A DNA stretch of 64,000 nucleotides from Arthrobacter sp. StoSoilA2 (GTDB taxonomy: Bacteria > Actinomycetota > Actinomycetes > Actinomycetales > Micrococcaceae): positions 1,116,001-1,180,000 of the forward strand of contig NZ_AP024643.1 of assembly GCF_019977195.1 (NCBI RefSeq). Reading direction: 5' to 3'. Of the stretch, positions 31,194 through 39,695 are shown one piece after another. The position numbers were made by a program, and so were the translations under genes. The notes beneath the pieces were generated by a model. That model made no database searches. It was given only the letters and a program-made list of their open reading frames with translations, and had not been told where the DNA came from. Within the stretch, counting starts at the first letter, position 1. Every line of letters starts with the position of its first letter.

Positions 31194-34100
31194 GTGGAAT
31201 CGACATCTGCAGCCATGATTGCCGGTACTTCCTACATCACCCACCGTGGCGCCGGCTCCGGCAATCGGCTCCCGGCACGTTCCTGGCTGCAGAGTGATGC
31301 TCCCACGATCCCGCTCAATGGATTGTGGAGATTCCGTCTGCTGCCCGGCGCGCCCGGGACACCAGGCGGAAGGGGAGTCCTGCCCGCCGGCGAGCAGGTA
31401 GAGGGGGTCGCCGACGAGGCCCTGGATGATTCCAGCTGGGATCAGATCCCTGTTCCTTCCCACTGGGTGCTGGAGGGGGAAGGCCGCTATGGCCGTCCCA
31501 TTTACACGAACGTCCAGTTTCCTTTCCCCACCGATGCACCCCACGTGCCTGATGGGAATCCAACGGGTGACTACAGGCGGACCTTCTCCATTCCCACGGA
31601 CTGGTCCGCTGCGGAGAGGATCGTCCTGCGGTTTGACGGAGTCGAATCCCGCTACAAAGTCTGGGTCAACGGCACGGTGATCGGCGTCGGCGCTGGAAGC
31701 CGGCTGGCCCAGGAATTCGACGTCACCGAGGCGGTCCGCCCCGGCGAAAACGTCCTGGCCGTCCGCGTCCATCAGTGGTCTGCTTCGAGCTACCTCGAGG
31801 ACCAGGACCAATGGTGGATGCCGGGCATCTTCCGCGACGTCACGCTTCAGGCCCGTCCTCAAGCGGGTATCGACGACGTCTGGTTACGGACCCCCTTTGA
31901 GGGCACCACCCGCTCCGGTTCAGGCCTCATCGACGCCGAAATTACGGCCGCTCCCGCTGCCTATCCTGTGCGCCTCCGCGTTCCCGAACTCGATGTGGAT
32001 CTCACGTGGGAAACTCCGGCGGACGTCGCCCCGGTGGCTGTAGCCGACGTCGAACCCTGGTCTGCGGACGTCCCGCGGCTGTATGCCGCAACGGTGGAGA
32101 GCAAAGGCGAGACCATCTCGCTCAATATTGGCTTTCGCACTGTGGAGATCAAGGGGGACCAATTCCTGGTGAACGGGCGGCGGGTGGTGTTCCATGGCGT
32201 GAACCGGCACGAGACGCACCCGGACCGCGGCCGCGTCTTTGACGAGGAATTTGCCCGCGCCGATCTGGCCATGATGAAGCAGTTCAACGTAAATGCCATC
32301 CGCACCAGCCATTATCCGCCGCACCCGCGCCTGCTGGATCTTGCGGACGAAATGGGATTTTGGGTGATCCTGGAGTGCGATCTGGAAACGCACGGCTTTG
32401 AGCGGCAGGGCTGGGCTGGAAATCCCAGTGACGATCCCGCCTGGCGTGACGTGTTCGTGGACCGGATGGAGCGCACCGTTGAACGGGACAAGAACCACCC
32501 CTCCATTGTCATGTGGTCCCTGGGCAACGAGTCAGGAACCGGTGCCAACCTCGCCGCAATGTCCGCGTGGACGCACGCGCGCGATTCCAGCCGTCCCGTG
32601 CACTACGAGGGCGACTACACCGGCGCGTACACGGACGTCTACTCGCGTATGTACTCCTCAATACCGGAAACCGAGGCCATAGGACGCAACGACTCGGGCT
32701 CCCTGCTGCTTGGCTGCTCCGCAGCGGAATCGGCCCGGCAACGCAGCAAGCCGTTCATCCTGTGCGAGTACGTACACGCCATGGGCAACGGTCCGGGTGC
32801 GATCGACCAATACGAGGACCTCGTGGACCGGTACCCCCGGCTGCATGGTGGCTTCGTGTGGGAATGGCGGGATCACGGCATCCGTACCACAACCGCTGAC
32901 GGCACGGAGTTCTTCGCCTACGGGGGCGACTTCGGAGAGGTTGTCCACGACGGCAATTTCGTCATGGACGGCATGGTTCTTTCGGATTCGACGCCCACCC
33001 CGGGACTCTTCGAGTTCAAACAGATTGTGGCGCCCCTTCGTTTGGGCTTCGAAACAGCCGTTTCCGACGGCGTGACGCGCCCCTTGCTTACAGTCGCCAA
33101 CCTGCGGCACTCGGCAGACGCGTCCGACGTCGTCATTCGCTGGCGCACCGAAACGGACGGCGAGCTGACCGCGTCCGGGACGTTCGACGTCGTGACCCCC
33201 ACCGGTGGTCAACTCGCCCCGGGTGACTCCACAGTCATGGAGTTGCCCGAGTCAGCACTAAGGGCTTTCAGTAAGGTGGGGGCCGGCGAACGCTGGCTCA
33301 CCGTTGAGGTTGCCCTGCGCGAGGACACTGCGTGGGCTCCGGCCGGCCATGTCATCTCGACTGCGCAGTTGGATTGGACCGCCCAGTTGGACCTCTCTGC
33401 ACCTGCCGCCGGGCCCGCTAAGGCGCCGCGCCCCCTGTCGTCGGCTGGGCGCCGGGAGACCGGGACGGACGCCGCCCTATCCCTTGGACCTGCGTCTCTT
33501 GGATCTGCGTCCCTTGGACCTGCGCAGTTCGAAGATGGGAGGCTTGTTGCCCTTGCCGGCCTGCCGGTGTCCGGTCCGCGCCTTGAGTTGTGGCGGGCGC
33601 CAACGGACAACGACCAAGGTTCGCATTTTGGCAGTTATGACCCCGCTGACCCGTGGCTCAACAATGGCAACGGCGTCCCGGCTCCTTCCAACCAGGATGT
33701 GTGGCTCAAGGCGGGTCTGGATAGATTGACGGCCCGCGTCCAGAAGATCGTGCAGGGCGACGACGGCGTGTTCGTCACCACCCGCTATGCCGCCGCGGAC
33801 AACGCACGCTCGGTAGTAGTGGACGAGCAGTGGCAAGTATCCGGGGGAGAGCTGTGGCTGCGTGTGGATATTGCTCCCAGCTCGGGATGGGACATGGTGT
33901 GGCCCCGCGTGGGTGTGCGGTTTGACCTGCCAGGATCAGTGGACGGCGCGTCCTGGTTCGGGACGGGACCCCGGGAATCGTATCCGGACAGCATGCGGGC
34001 CGCGATGGTTGGCCGCTACTCGGCGACGATCGATGAACTGGGCGTGAATTACGCCCGGCCGCAGGAGACCGGGCACCGCAGTGGTGTCCGTTCCCTGGAG

Positions 34101-34373
34101 TTGCGCAACGGCCGGGATTCCTGGGTGACGTTCCATGCCCTTCGGGATTCCAGGGACCGACTGCCTGGCTTCACGTTGTCCCGGCATACTGCGCAGCAGG
34201 TCTCGGCAGCGGCCCACCCCCATGAATTGCCGCAAAGCCGGAACTGCTTCCTCTATCTTGACGCCGCCCAGCATGGCCTGGGCTCCCGCGCCTGTGGACC
34301 TGACGTGTGGCCGGACTTCGCCCTCAAACCTGAGGCGCGCACGCTTGTCTTCAGGATCGCGGCGGCCAGCTAG
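31194..34373 (+). CDS. GH2 beta-galactosidase (LacZ type)
   Basis: Cytosolic beta-galactosidase of family GH2, 1059 aa, with the full LacZ layout: jelly-roll sugar-binding domain, Ig-like domain, TIM barrel (GVNRHETHPDRGRVFD onward), second Ig-like domain and the C-terminal Bgal_small_N domain (LELWRAPTDNDQG). Acid/base Glu in SLGNESGTG and nucleophile Glu in ILCEYVHAMGNG are present. GTG 31194 is the start because AAGGAG lies 4 nt upstream. A Pro/Ala/Ser/Leu-rich linker before the last domain contains three 15-bp repeats. It probably hydrolyses imported galacto-oligosaccharides to galactose. It is divergent from tetR. Confidence 0.94.
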   Translation: MESTSAAMIAGTSYITHRGAGSGNRLPARSWLQSDAPTIPLNGLWRFRLLPGAPGTPGGRGVLPAGEQVEGVADEALDDSSWDQIPVPSHWVLEGEGRYGRPIYTNVQFPFPTDAPHVPDGNPTGDYRRTFSIPTDWSAAERIVLRFDGVESRYKVWVNGTVIGVGAGSRLAQEFDVTEAVRPGENVLAVRVHQWSASSYLEDQDQWWMPGIFRDVTLQARPQAGIDDVWLRTPFEGTTRSGSGLIDAEITAAPAAYPVRLRVPELDVDLTWETPADVAPVAVADVEPWSADVPRLYAATVESKGETISLNIGFRTVEIKGDQFLVNGRRVVFHGVNRHETHPDRGRVFDEEFARADLAMMKQFNVNAIRTSHYPPHPRLLDLADEMGFWVILECDLETHGFERQGWAGNPSDDPAWRDVFVDRMERTVERDKNHPSIVMWSLGNESGTGANLAAMSAWTHARDSSRPVHYEGDYTGAYTDVYSRMYSSIPETEAIGRNDSGSLLLGCSAAESARQRSKPFILCEYVHAMGNGPGAIDQYEDLVDRYPRLHGGFVWEWRDHGIRTTTADGTEFFAYGGDFGEVVHDGNFVMDGMVLSDSTPTPGLFEFKQIVAPLRLGFETAVSDGVTRPLLTVANLRHSADASDVVIRWRTETDGELTASGTFDVVTPTGGQLAPGDSTVMELPESALRAFSKVGAGERWLTVEVALREDTAWAPAGHVISTAQLDWTAQLDLSAPAAGPAKAPRPLSSAGRRETGTDAALSLGPASLGSASLGPAQFEDGRLVALAGLPVSGPRLELWRAPTDNDQGSHFGSYDPADPWLNNGNGVPAPSNQDVWLKAGLDRLTARVQKIVQGDDGVFVTTRYAAADNARSVVVDEQWQVSGGELWLRVDIAPSSGWDMVWPRVGVRFDLPGSVDGASWFGTGPRESYPDSMRAAMVGRYSATIDELGVNYARPQETGHRSGVRSLELRNGRDSWVTFHALRDSRDRLPGFTLSRHTAQQVSAAAHPHELPQSRNCFLYLDAAQHGLGSRACGPDVWPDFALKPEARTLVFRIAAAS
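33481..33525 (+). repeat. Three tandem 15-bp repeats in the GH2 gene
   Basis: Units at 33481, 33496 and 33511 (consensus CCCTTGGACCTGCGT) encode SLGPA/SLGSA repeats in a linker before the C-terminal domain. The copies differ by only one to three bases, so a recent slippage expansion is likely. Confidence 0.75.
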
Positions 34374-34391
34374 CAGGATTCCCCGCCCTAA

Positions 34392-34449
34392 CCTCTTGCA
34401 TGTTCACCTAAACATGCTAATCTTCTTGCTGAGAATGTTTGCGTAAACA
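34392..34449 (+). promoter_or_regulatory. 28-bp repeat copy 2 and two operators upstream of the second galactan operon
   Basis: TGTTCACCTAAACA (34401-34414) and TGTTTGCGTAAACA (34436-34449), 35 bp apart centre to centre, precede the permease operon. The first lies in a 28-bp segment (34392-34419) nearly identical to 30440-30467, including a vestige of the lacI start codons on the minus strand. Control by the LacI regulator at 29292 is inferred. Confidence 0.75.
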
Positions 34450-34471
34450 TAGCGAGAAGAGAAGAATTATC

Positions 34472-35389
34472 ATGACAACGACGTCGCCCGTGGCCGACGC
34501 CCTGACTGTGGTGGGATCCCGGAAACGCGCTGGACGATGGACGGGCTGGGCATTTGTTTGCCCGTTCATGATCGTCTTCCTGCTGGTGTTCGTAGCGCCC
34601 GTCCTCTACGCGTTCTACTTGAGCCTTTTCCAGAACCAGATGGTGGGCGGCGTTAAGTTCGTCGGAGGAGCCAATTACCTCCAAGCGCTGGCGGATCCGC
34701 AGTTCTGGGACTCGGTCATCAGGGTGGTCGTCTTCCTCGCAGTCCAAGTCCCCATCATGCTGTTCCTGGCCTTGTTTGCCGCTTTGGCCCTGGACAGCGG
34801 GCGCCTGCGCGCGGCGTCGTTCTTCCGCATTTCCGTCTTCCTCCCGTATGCCGTTCCTGCAGTGGTGGCCACGCTCATGTGGGGGTTCATCTACGGCCCC
34901 AGGTTCGGCCTGTTCGGCAGCATCAACGACTTCTTCGGCATGGACCTTCCTGAGCCGCTTTCCACCAATTGGGTCCTTGCCGCAATCGGGAACATCAACA
35001 CCTGGGAGTTCACCGGTTACAACATGCTGATCTTCTACTCGGCGCTCAAGGTCATTCCTGCCGAGCTCTATGAGGCAGCCAACCTTGATGGAGCGGGGAC
35101 TTTCCGTGTCATCAGCAGCATCAAGCTGCCCTCCATCCGGGGCGCGATCGGGATCGCCAGCATCTTCTCCGTGATCGGCAGCTTCCAGCTGTTCAACGAA
35201 CCAAACATTCTCAAGGCGTTGGCACCGAACTCCATCAGTTCCTACTTCACGCCCAACATGTACGCGTTCAATCTTTCCTTTGCAGGCCAGCAGTTCAACT
35301 ACGCAGCAGCCATCTCCATCATCATGGGCGTCCTCACGGTAGTTGTTGCCTACATCGTCCAGATTTCCGGCTCACGAAAGGATGCCTAG
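34472..35389 (+). CDS. Sugar ABC transporter permease (MalF-like), second galactan operon
   Basis: CUT1 permease of 305 aa. ATG 34472 is chosen because an AGAAGAG purine tract lies upstream and a normal N-terminus (MTTTSPVADAL) follows; the frame is open to 34439 but that would include the operator. Six transmembrane helices; the docking loop is YEAANLDGAGTFRVISSIKLP. First gene of an operon with permease, binding protein, GH35, galE and a small ORF, all under the operator pair at 34401/34436. Confidence 0.93.
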   Translation: MTTTSPVADALTVVGSRKRAGRWTGWAFVCPFMIVFLLVFVAPVLYAFYLSLFQNQMVGGVKFVGGANYLQALADPQFWDSVIRVVVFLAVQVPIMLFLALFAALALDSGRLRAASFFRISVFLPYAVPAVVATLMWGFIYGPRFGLFGSINDFFGMDLPEPLSTNWVLAAIGNINTWEFTGYNMLIFYSALKVIPAELYEAANLDGAGTFRVISSIKLPSIRGAIGIASIFSVIGSFQLFNEPNILKALAPNSISSYFTPNMYAFNLSFAGQQFNYAAAISIIMGVLTVVVAYIVQISGSRKDA

Positions 35390-35392
35390 CCA

Positions 35393-36352
35393 ATGTCCGT
35401 CCGTTTGAGCATTCCGGAGTCCCGGGCTGAGGCACGGGAACAGACAGCAGCCACCAGCCAGCCCAAGCCCAAGCCCGCGGCGCCGAAGCTGAGCACGCGC
35501 CGAGGCGTGACCAGGAAGCGCTCCTCCATCCTGCTCACCATCCTGATGGGCGTGATGGCGGTCTACGCCCTGCTCCCGCTCTTCTGGCTCCTGGTCAATT
35601 CCACCAAGACGCAGTCATCCCTGTTCAGCTCCTTCGGCCTCTGGTTCTCCGGGGACTTCGCCCTCTGGGACAACGTGGCAGGCACCCTGACGTACAACGA
35701 CGGCGAGTTTCTCCGCTGGCTGGCCAACACAGTGTTGTACGTCGTGGTGGGAGCCGGCGGCGCCACATTCCTCGCTACCCTGGCAGGCTATGGGCTGGCA
35801 AAGTTTGAATTCCCCGGCAAACGCGGCGTGTTCGCCGTGGTCCTGGGTGCGGTGGCCGTACCCGGGACAGCCTTGGCGGTGCCAACCTTCCTGATGTTCA
35901 GCCAGATGGGGCTCACCAATACCCCGTGGTCAGTCATCATTCCATCCCTGATCAGTCCGTTCGGGCTCTATCTCGTATGGATCTACGCCCGTGAGTCGGT
36001 TCCGACTGAAGTCCTCGAAGCAGCCCGCATGGATGGGGCGGGGGAGTTCCGCACCTTCTTCACCATCTCCTTGCGCATGCTGGCCCCAGGCTTCATTACG
36101 GTCCTGTTGTTCACCGTGGTGGCTACCTGGAACAACTACTTCCTGCCGTTGATCATGCTGAGCCAATCAACCTGGTACCCGCTCACGGTTGGCCTCAACA
36201 GCTGGAACGCCCAAGCCAGCACGGCCGGCGGGGACGCCATCTACAACCTCGTCATCACCGGATCGCTGCTGACAATAGTGCCCATCGTGGGTGCCTTCCT
36301 GTTCCTCCAGCGCTACTGGCAGTCAGGACTGTCTGCCGGAAGCGTCAAGTAA
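35393..36352 (+). CDS. Sugar ABC transporter permease (MalG-like), second galactan operon
   Basis: CUT1 permease of 319 aa, 3 bp after its partner. A Pro/Lys-rich tail (about 45 residues) precedes six transmembrane helices. The docking loop is LEAARMDGAGEFRTFFTISLR and the C-terminus ends LSAGSVK. Here the binding-protein gene comes after the permeases, opposite to the other two transporters of the window. No ATPase gene is linked. Confidence 0.93.
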   Translation: MSVRLSIPESRAEAREQTAATSQPKPKPAAPKLSTRRGVTRKRSSILLTILMGVMAVYALLPLFWLLVNSTKTQSSLFSSFGLWFSGDFALWDNVAGTLTYNDGEFLRWLANTVLYVVVGAGGATFLATLAGYGLAKFEFPGKRGVFAVVLGAVAVPGTALAVPTFLMFSQMGLTNTPWSVIIPSLISPFGLYLVWIYARESVPTEVLEAARMDGAGEFRTFFTISLRMLAPGFITVLLFTVVATWNNYFLPLIMLSQSTWYPLTVGLNSWNAQASTAGGDAIYNLVITGSLLTIVPIVGAFLFLQRYWQSGLSAGSVK

Positions 36353-36358
36353 ACACGC

Positions 36359-36385
36359 CCGACGGCGGCGAGTCACCGCCATCGG
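36359..36385 (+). other. Stem-loop before the binding-protein gene
   Basis: A 10-bp stem (CCGACGGCGG / CCGCCATCGG, one G-T pair) with a 7-nt loop. Together with the hairpin at 37811-37838 it flanks the binding-protein gene. This is expected to define and protect a processed mRNA for that gene. Confidence 0.55.
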
Positions 36386-36442
36386 ACGCTCTCCCACCGC
36401 ATCAACCGTCCTTTGGACAACGATTTGAAAGGCACCAAAGCC

Positions 36443-37798
36443 ATGAAGAACAACCATCGACTGCGACGAGTGGCCACGGCGGCGTTGGCAGCAAGCCTCT
36501 TGATGGGCAGCCTTGCTGCCTGCGGCGGCTCGGCAACAACCGGTAACGCGGCAGCGGAAGGCGCGAGCGCCGAAGACGTTGCGAAGGCGCTGCAGACCGA
36601 GACCACCCTCACTGTGTGGGGCTGGGCGCCGCAGCTCAAGCCGATCGTAGAGGCCTTCGAAGCCAAATACCCCAAGGTCCACGTCAACCTGGAAAATGTA
36701 GGAACCGGCAACACGCATTACACCAAGCTGCAGAACGCAGTGAAGGCCGGAACCGGTGCCCCGGATGTGGCACAGATCGAATACAACGCCTTGCCTCAGT
36801 TCGCGCTGTCCGATGCCTTGGTGGATCTGAAGGGCTTCGGAGCAGGGGAGCTTAAGGACAACTACACCCAATCCACGTGGGGCTCCGTGAACCTCAACGG
36901 CGGCGTGTACGCCCTCCCGCAGGATTCCGGTCCGATGGCAATGTTCTACCGCGCCGACGTGTTCGAGAAACACGGCATCAGCGTCCCCACCACCTGGGAA
37001 GAGTACGTGGCCGCTGCAAAGACCCTGCACGCCGCAGACCCCAAGGCATACATCACCAATGACACCGGAGATGCCGGCTTCACCACCAGCATGATCTGGC
37101 AGGCCGGGGGCAAGCCGTACACTCTCGACGGAACCACGAAAGTCAGCATTGATCTGCAGGACGAAGGTGCCAGGAAGTGGACCGGCACATGGAACCAACT
37201 GCTCAAGGATGATCTGGTCGCCCCTGTCACCAGCTGGAGCGACGAATGGTACAAGGGCCTCTCAGACGGAAGCATTGCCACGTTGGTCATCGGTGCCTGG
37301 ATGCCGGCCAACCTCGAATCCGGTGCGGCAGAAGCCGCCGGCAAGTGGCGCGTAGCTCCCATGCCCACCTACGAAAAGGGCAAGGCTGCTGCTGCTGAAA
37401 ATGGCGGCGGCGGCGACGCCGTGCTGAAGCAGAGCAAGAACAAGGCGGCCGCCTACGGCTTCCTTGAGTTCGCGAACGGTCCTGAAGGTGCAAAGATCCA
37501 CGCCGCCAATGGTGGTTTCCCCTCCACCACCGCAGATCTGGAAAGCGAGTCCTTCCTCAACGCCGGGAACGCCTACTTCGGCGGCCAGAAGATCAACGAG
37601 GTCCTGGTCCAGGCATCCAAGGACGTTGTTCCGGGCTGGAACTACCTCCCCTTCCAGACCTACGCCAACAGCATCTACAGCGACACCGTGGGCCAGGCCT
37701 ACGGTTCCAAGGGCGACCTGAACGACGGGCTGAAAACCTGGCAGGATGCCACCGCAAAGTACGGCCAGCAGCAAGGCTTCACGGTTACCACCAAGTAG
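36443..37798 (+). CDS. Sugar ABC transporter solute-binding lipoprotein, second galactan operon
   Basis: CUT1 solute-binding protein of 451 aa. ATG 36443 is chosen (AAAGG 10 nt upstream; the frame upstream has no signal). The lipoprotein signal ends at GSLAAC (Cys27). The mature part has the family pattern, including YALPQDSGPMAMFYRADVF. It serves the permeases at 34472 and 35393 and is followed by two galactose-handling enzymes, so a galactose-containing oligosaccharide is the likely ligand. Hairpins flank the gene on both sides. Confidence 0.92.
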   Translation: MKNNHRLRRVATAALAASLLMGSLAACGGSATTGNAAAEGASAEDVAKALQTETTLTVWGWAPQLKPIVEAFEAKYPKVHVNLENVGTGNTHYTKLQNAVKAGTGAPDVAQIEYNALPQFALSDALVDLKGFGAGELKDNYTQSTWGSVNLNGGVYALPQDSGPMAMFYRADVFEKHGISVPTTWEEYVAAAKTLHAADPKAYITNDTGDAGFTTSMIWQAGGKPYTLDGTTKVSIDLQDEGARKWTGTWNQLLKDDLVAPVTSWSDEWYKGLSDGSIATLVIGAWMPANLESGAAEAAGKWRVAPMPTYEKGKAAAAENGGGGDAVLKQSKNKAAAYGFLEFANGPEGAKIHAANGGFPSTTADLESESFLNAGNAYFGGQKINEVLVQASKDVVPGWNYLPFQTYANSIYSDTVGQAYGSKGDLNDGLKTWQDATAKYGQQQGFTVTTK

Positions 37799-37810
37799 TA
37801 CGTGGTGCGG

Positions 37811-37838
37811 GTCCAGGGCCGCCATCACGGCTCTGGAC
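37811..37838 (+). other. Stem-loop after the binding-protein gene
   Basis: An 11-bp stem (GTCCAGGGCCG / CGGCTCTGGAC, one G-T pair) with a 6-nt loop, 12 bp after the stop of the binding-protein gene. No U-tract, so partial termination or mRNA 3'-end protection is more likely than full termination before the GH35 gene. Confidence 0.6.
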
Positions 37839-37872
37839 CTCCATCCACCATTTCAGATTGGAAATTTTCCCC

Positions 37873-39642
37873 ATGCCAACCTTCACCATCGGCGAGCAGG
37901 ACTTCATGCTTGACGGTCAGCCCCACCGCATCATCTCCGGCGCGCTCCACTATTTCCGCGTTCATCCGGATCTTTGGGCAGACCGGATCCGGAAGGCCAG
38001 GCAGATGGGGCTGAACACGATAGAAACGTACGTTCCCTGGAACGCCCATGCTCCGTCGCCGGACGTCTTTGACACAACGGGCCGCTTGGACCTGGGGCAC
38101 TTCCTCGATTTGGTCGCCGCGGAAGGCCTGCACGCGATCGTGCGTCCGGGGCCGTATATCTGTGCGGAATGGGACAACGGCGGGTTGCCCGCGTGGCTGT
38201 TTAGTCGAGGCGCCGCCTCCATCAGGGCTGATGATCCGGTCTATATGGCTGCCCTCACCGAGTACCTTGAACAGCTGGCGCCGATCCTGGTTCCCCGCCA
38301 GATCGACGCGGGCGGCCCCATCATCCTGATTCAGATCGAGAACGAGTACGGCGCCTACGGTGCTGATCGTTTTTACTTGGAAAAGCTCGTGAAGATCAAC
38401 CGCGAAATCGGGCTGACCGTACCTTTCACTACCGTTGACCAACCCCAGGACGACATGCTGGCCAATGGCAGTCTTCCGGAATTGCACAAGACGGGGTCGT
38501 TCGGCTCCCGCGCCGCGGAACGGCTGGAGACACTCCGGCGCCACCAGCCCACAGGACCGTTGATGTGCTCCGAATTTTGGGTGGGATGGTTCGATCATTG
38601 GGGCGCACACCACCACACCACCACCGTGGAGCAGTCCGCCCGGGAACTTGATGTCCTGCTGGCCCGCGGCGCATCGGTCAACATCTATATGTTCCATGGC
38701 GGCACCAACTTTGGATTCACCAACGGTGCGAATGACAAGGGTGTCTACCAACCCATCGTTACCAGCTACGACTACGACGCTCCCTTGGATGAGGCCGGCA
38801 ATCCGACGCCGAAGTACTGGGCTTTCCGGGATGTCATCGCCAAATACACCGAACTGGACGACGACGACCTCCCCGCCGCACCTCAGCCCGGCGCCGGGCT
38901 CACTGTGTCCTTGCCGCGTTCGCTGCCCCTCTGGGAGTGCCTGGACCAGCTTGGTGCGTGGACCTCCCACGCTGGGCTGCGAACCCACGACGACTTGGGC
39001 CACTACGCAGGATTCACGCTCTACCGCAGGGAAATCAATGTTTCCGGCCCCGGGGTCCTGGACTTCGATGAAGTCCGCGACCGGGCACAGGTATTCCTGA
39101 ACCGGATACCGCTGGGAGTGCTTTCCCGGGATCACCATGAGAAGGCCTTGCCGCTGCCCCATGACGCAGCCGGCACCCTGGAGGTCCTGGTGGAGGACCA
39201 AGGACGCGTGGACTACGGGCCCCGATTGGGCGAGCCGAAGGGACTTATCGGCGCTGCCCGGCTTAATGGGAACCAGCTCCAGGACTGGGATGTCCTTCCC
39301 CTGCAACTGGACGACATCTCCTTGATCTCGTCCCTGTTGGAGGAGCAAGCAGCGCTCCCTGAGGCCCCGGTATCCGGACCGGTCTTCGCCCACGGGACTT
39401 TTGACCTTCCTGGCGGTGGCGATACTTTCCTTTCCACCAAGGGCTGGACCAAAGGTGTCGTATGGATCAACGGCTTCTGCCTGGGGCGGTACTGGTCCCG
39501 TGGTCCGCAAGCGACGCTCTACGTTCCAGGACCGATCCTGCAGAACAGCGGCAACACCATCACTGTTCTTGAACTGCAAGCATCCACCCACCGCGCTGTT
39601 TCCTTTGTTGGCTCTCACGACCTCGGACATACGGAGTTCTAG
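37873..39642 (+). CDS. GH35 beta-galactosidase
   Basis: Cytosolic beta-galactosidase of family GH35, 589 aa, the compact bacterial type. The TIM barrel begins at ISGALHYFRVHPDLW. Acid/base Glu is in IQIENEYGAYG and nucleophile Glu in MCSEFWVGWFDHWG. Two beta-sandwich domains follow, ending in WINGFCLGRYW. ATG 37873 fits better than the TTG at 37858. With the GH2 enzyme it gives the cell two different beta-galactosidases for imported galacto-oligosaccharides, perhaps split by linkage (1,3 versus 1,6; inference). The next gene is galE. Confidence 0.94.
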   Translation: MPTFTIGEQDFMLDGQPHRIISGALHYFRVHPDLWADRIRKARQMGLNTIETYVPWNAHAPSPDVFDTTGRLDLGHFLDLVAAEGLHAIVRPGPYICAEWDNGGLPAWLFSRGAASIRADDPVYMAALTEYLEQLAPILVPRQIDAGGPIILIQIENEYGAYGADRFYLEKLVKINREIGLTVPFTTVDQPQDDMLANGSLPELHKTGSFGSRAAERLETLRRHQPTGPLMCSEFWVGWFDHWGAHHHTTTVEQSARELDVLLARGASVNIYMFHGGTNFGFTNGANDKGVYQPIVTSYDYDAPLDEAGNPTPKYWAFRDVIAKYTELDDDDLPAAPQPGAGLTVSLPRSLPLWECLDQLGAWTSHAGLRTHDDLGHYAGFTLYRREINVSGPGVLDFDEVRDRAQVFLNRIPLGVLSRDHHEKALPLPHDAAGTLEVLVEDQGRVDYGPRLGEPKGLIGAARLNGNQLQDWDVLPLQLDDISLISSLLEEQAALPEAPVSGPVFAHGTFDLPGGGDTFLSTKGWTKGVVWINGFCLGRYWSRGPQATLYVPGPILQNSGNTITVLELQASTHRAVSFVGSHDLGHTEF

Positions 39643-39695
39643 GGTGTCGCGGACCCACCAAGCTGCACTAACAACGGAAAGAGGAGACACCTAGT

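Noticed and set aside
37825..39690. Antisense open frame of about 620 codons over the GH35 gene
   Set aside because: Codon-phase shadow; the GH35 gene on the plus strand has both catalytic Glu motifs and correct length.
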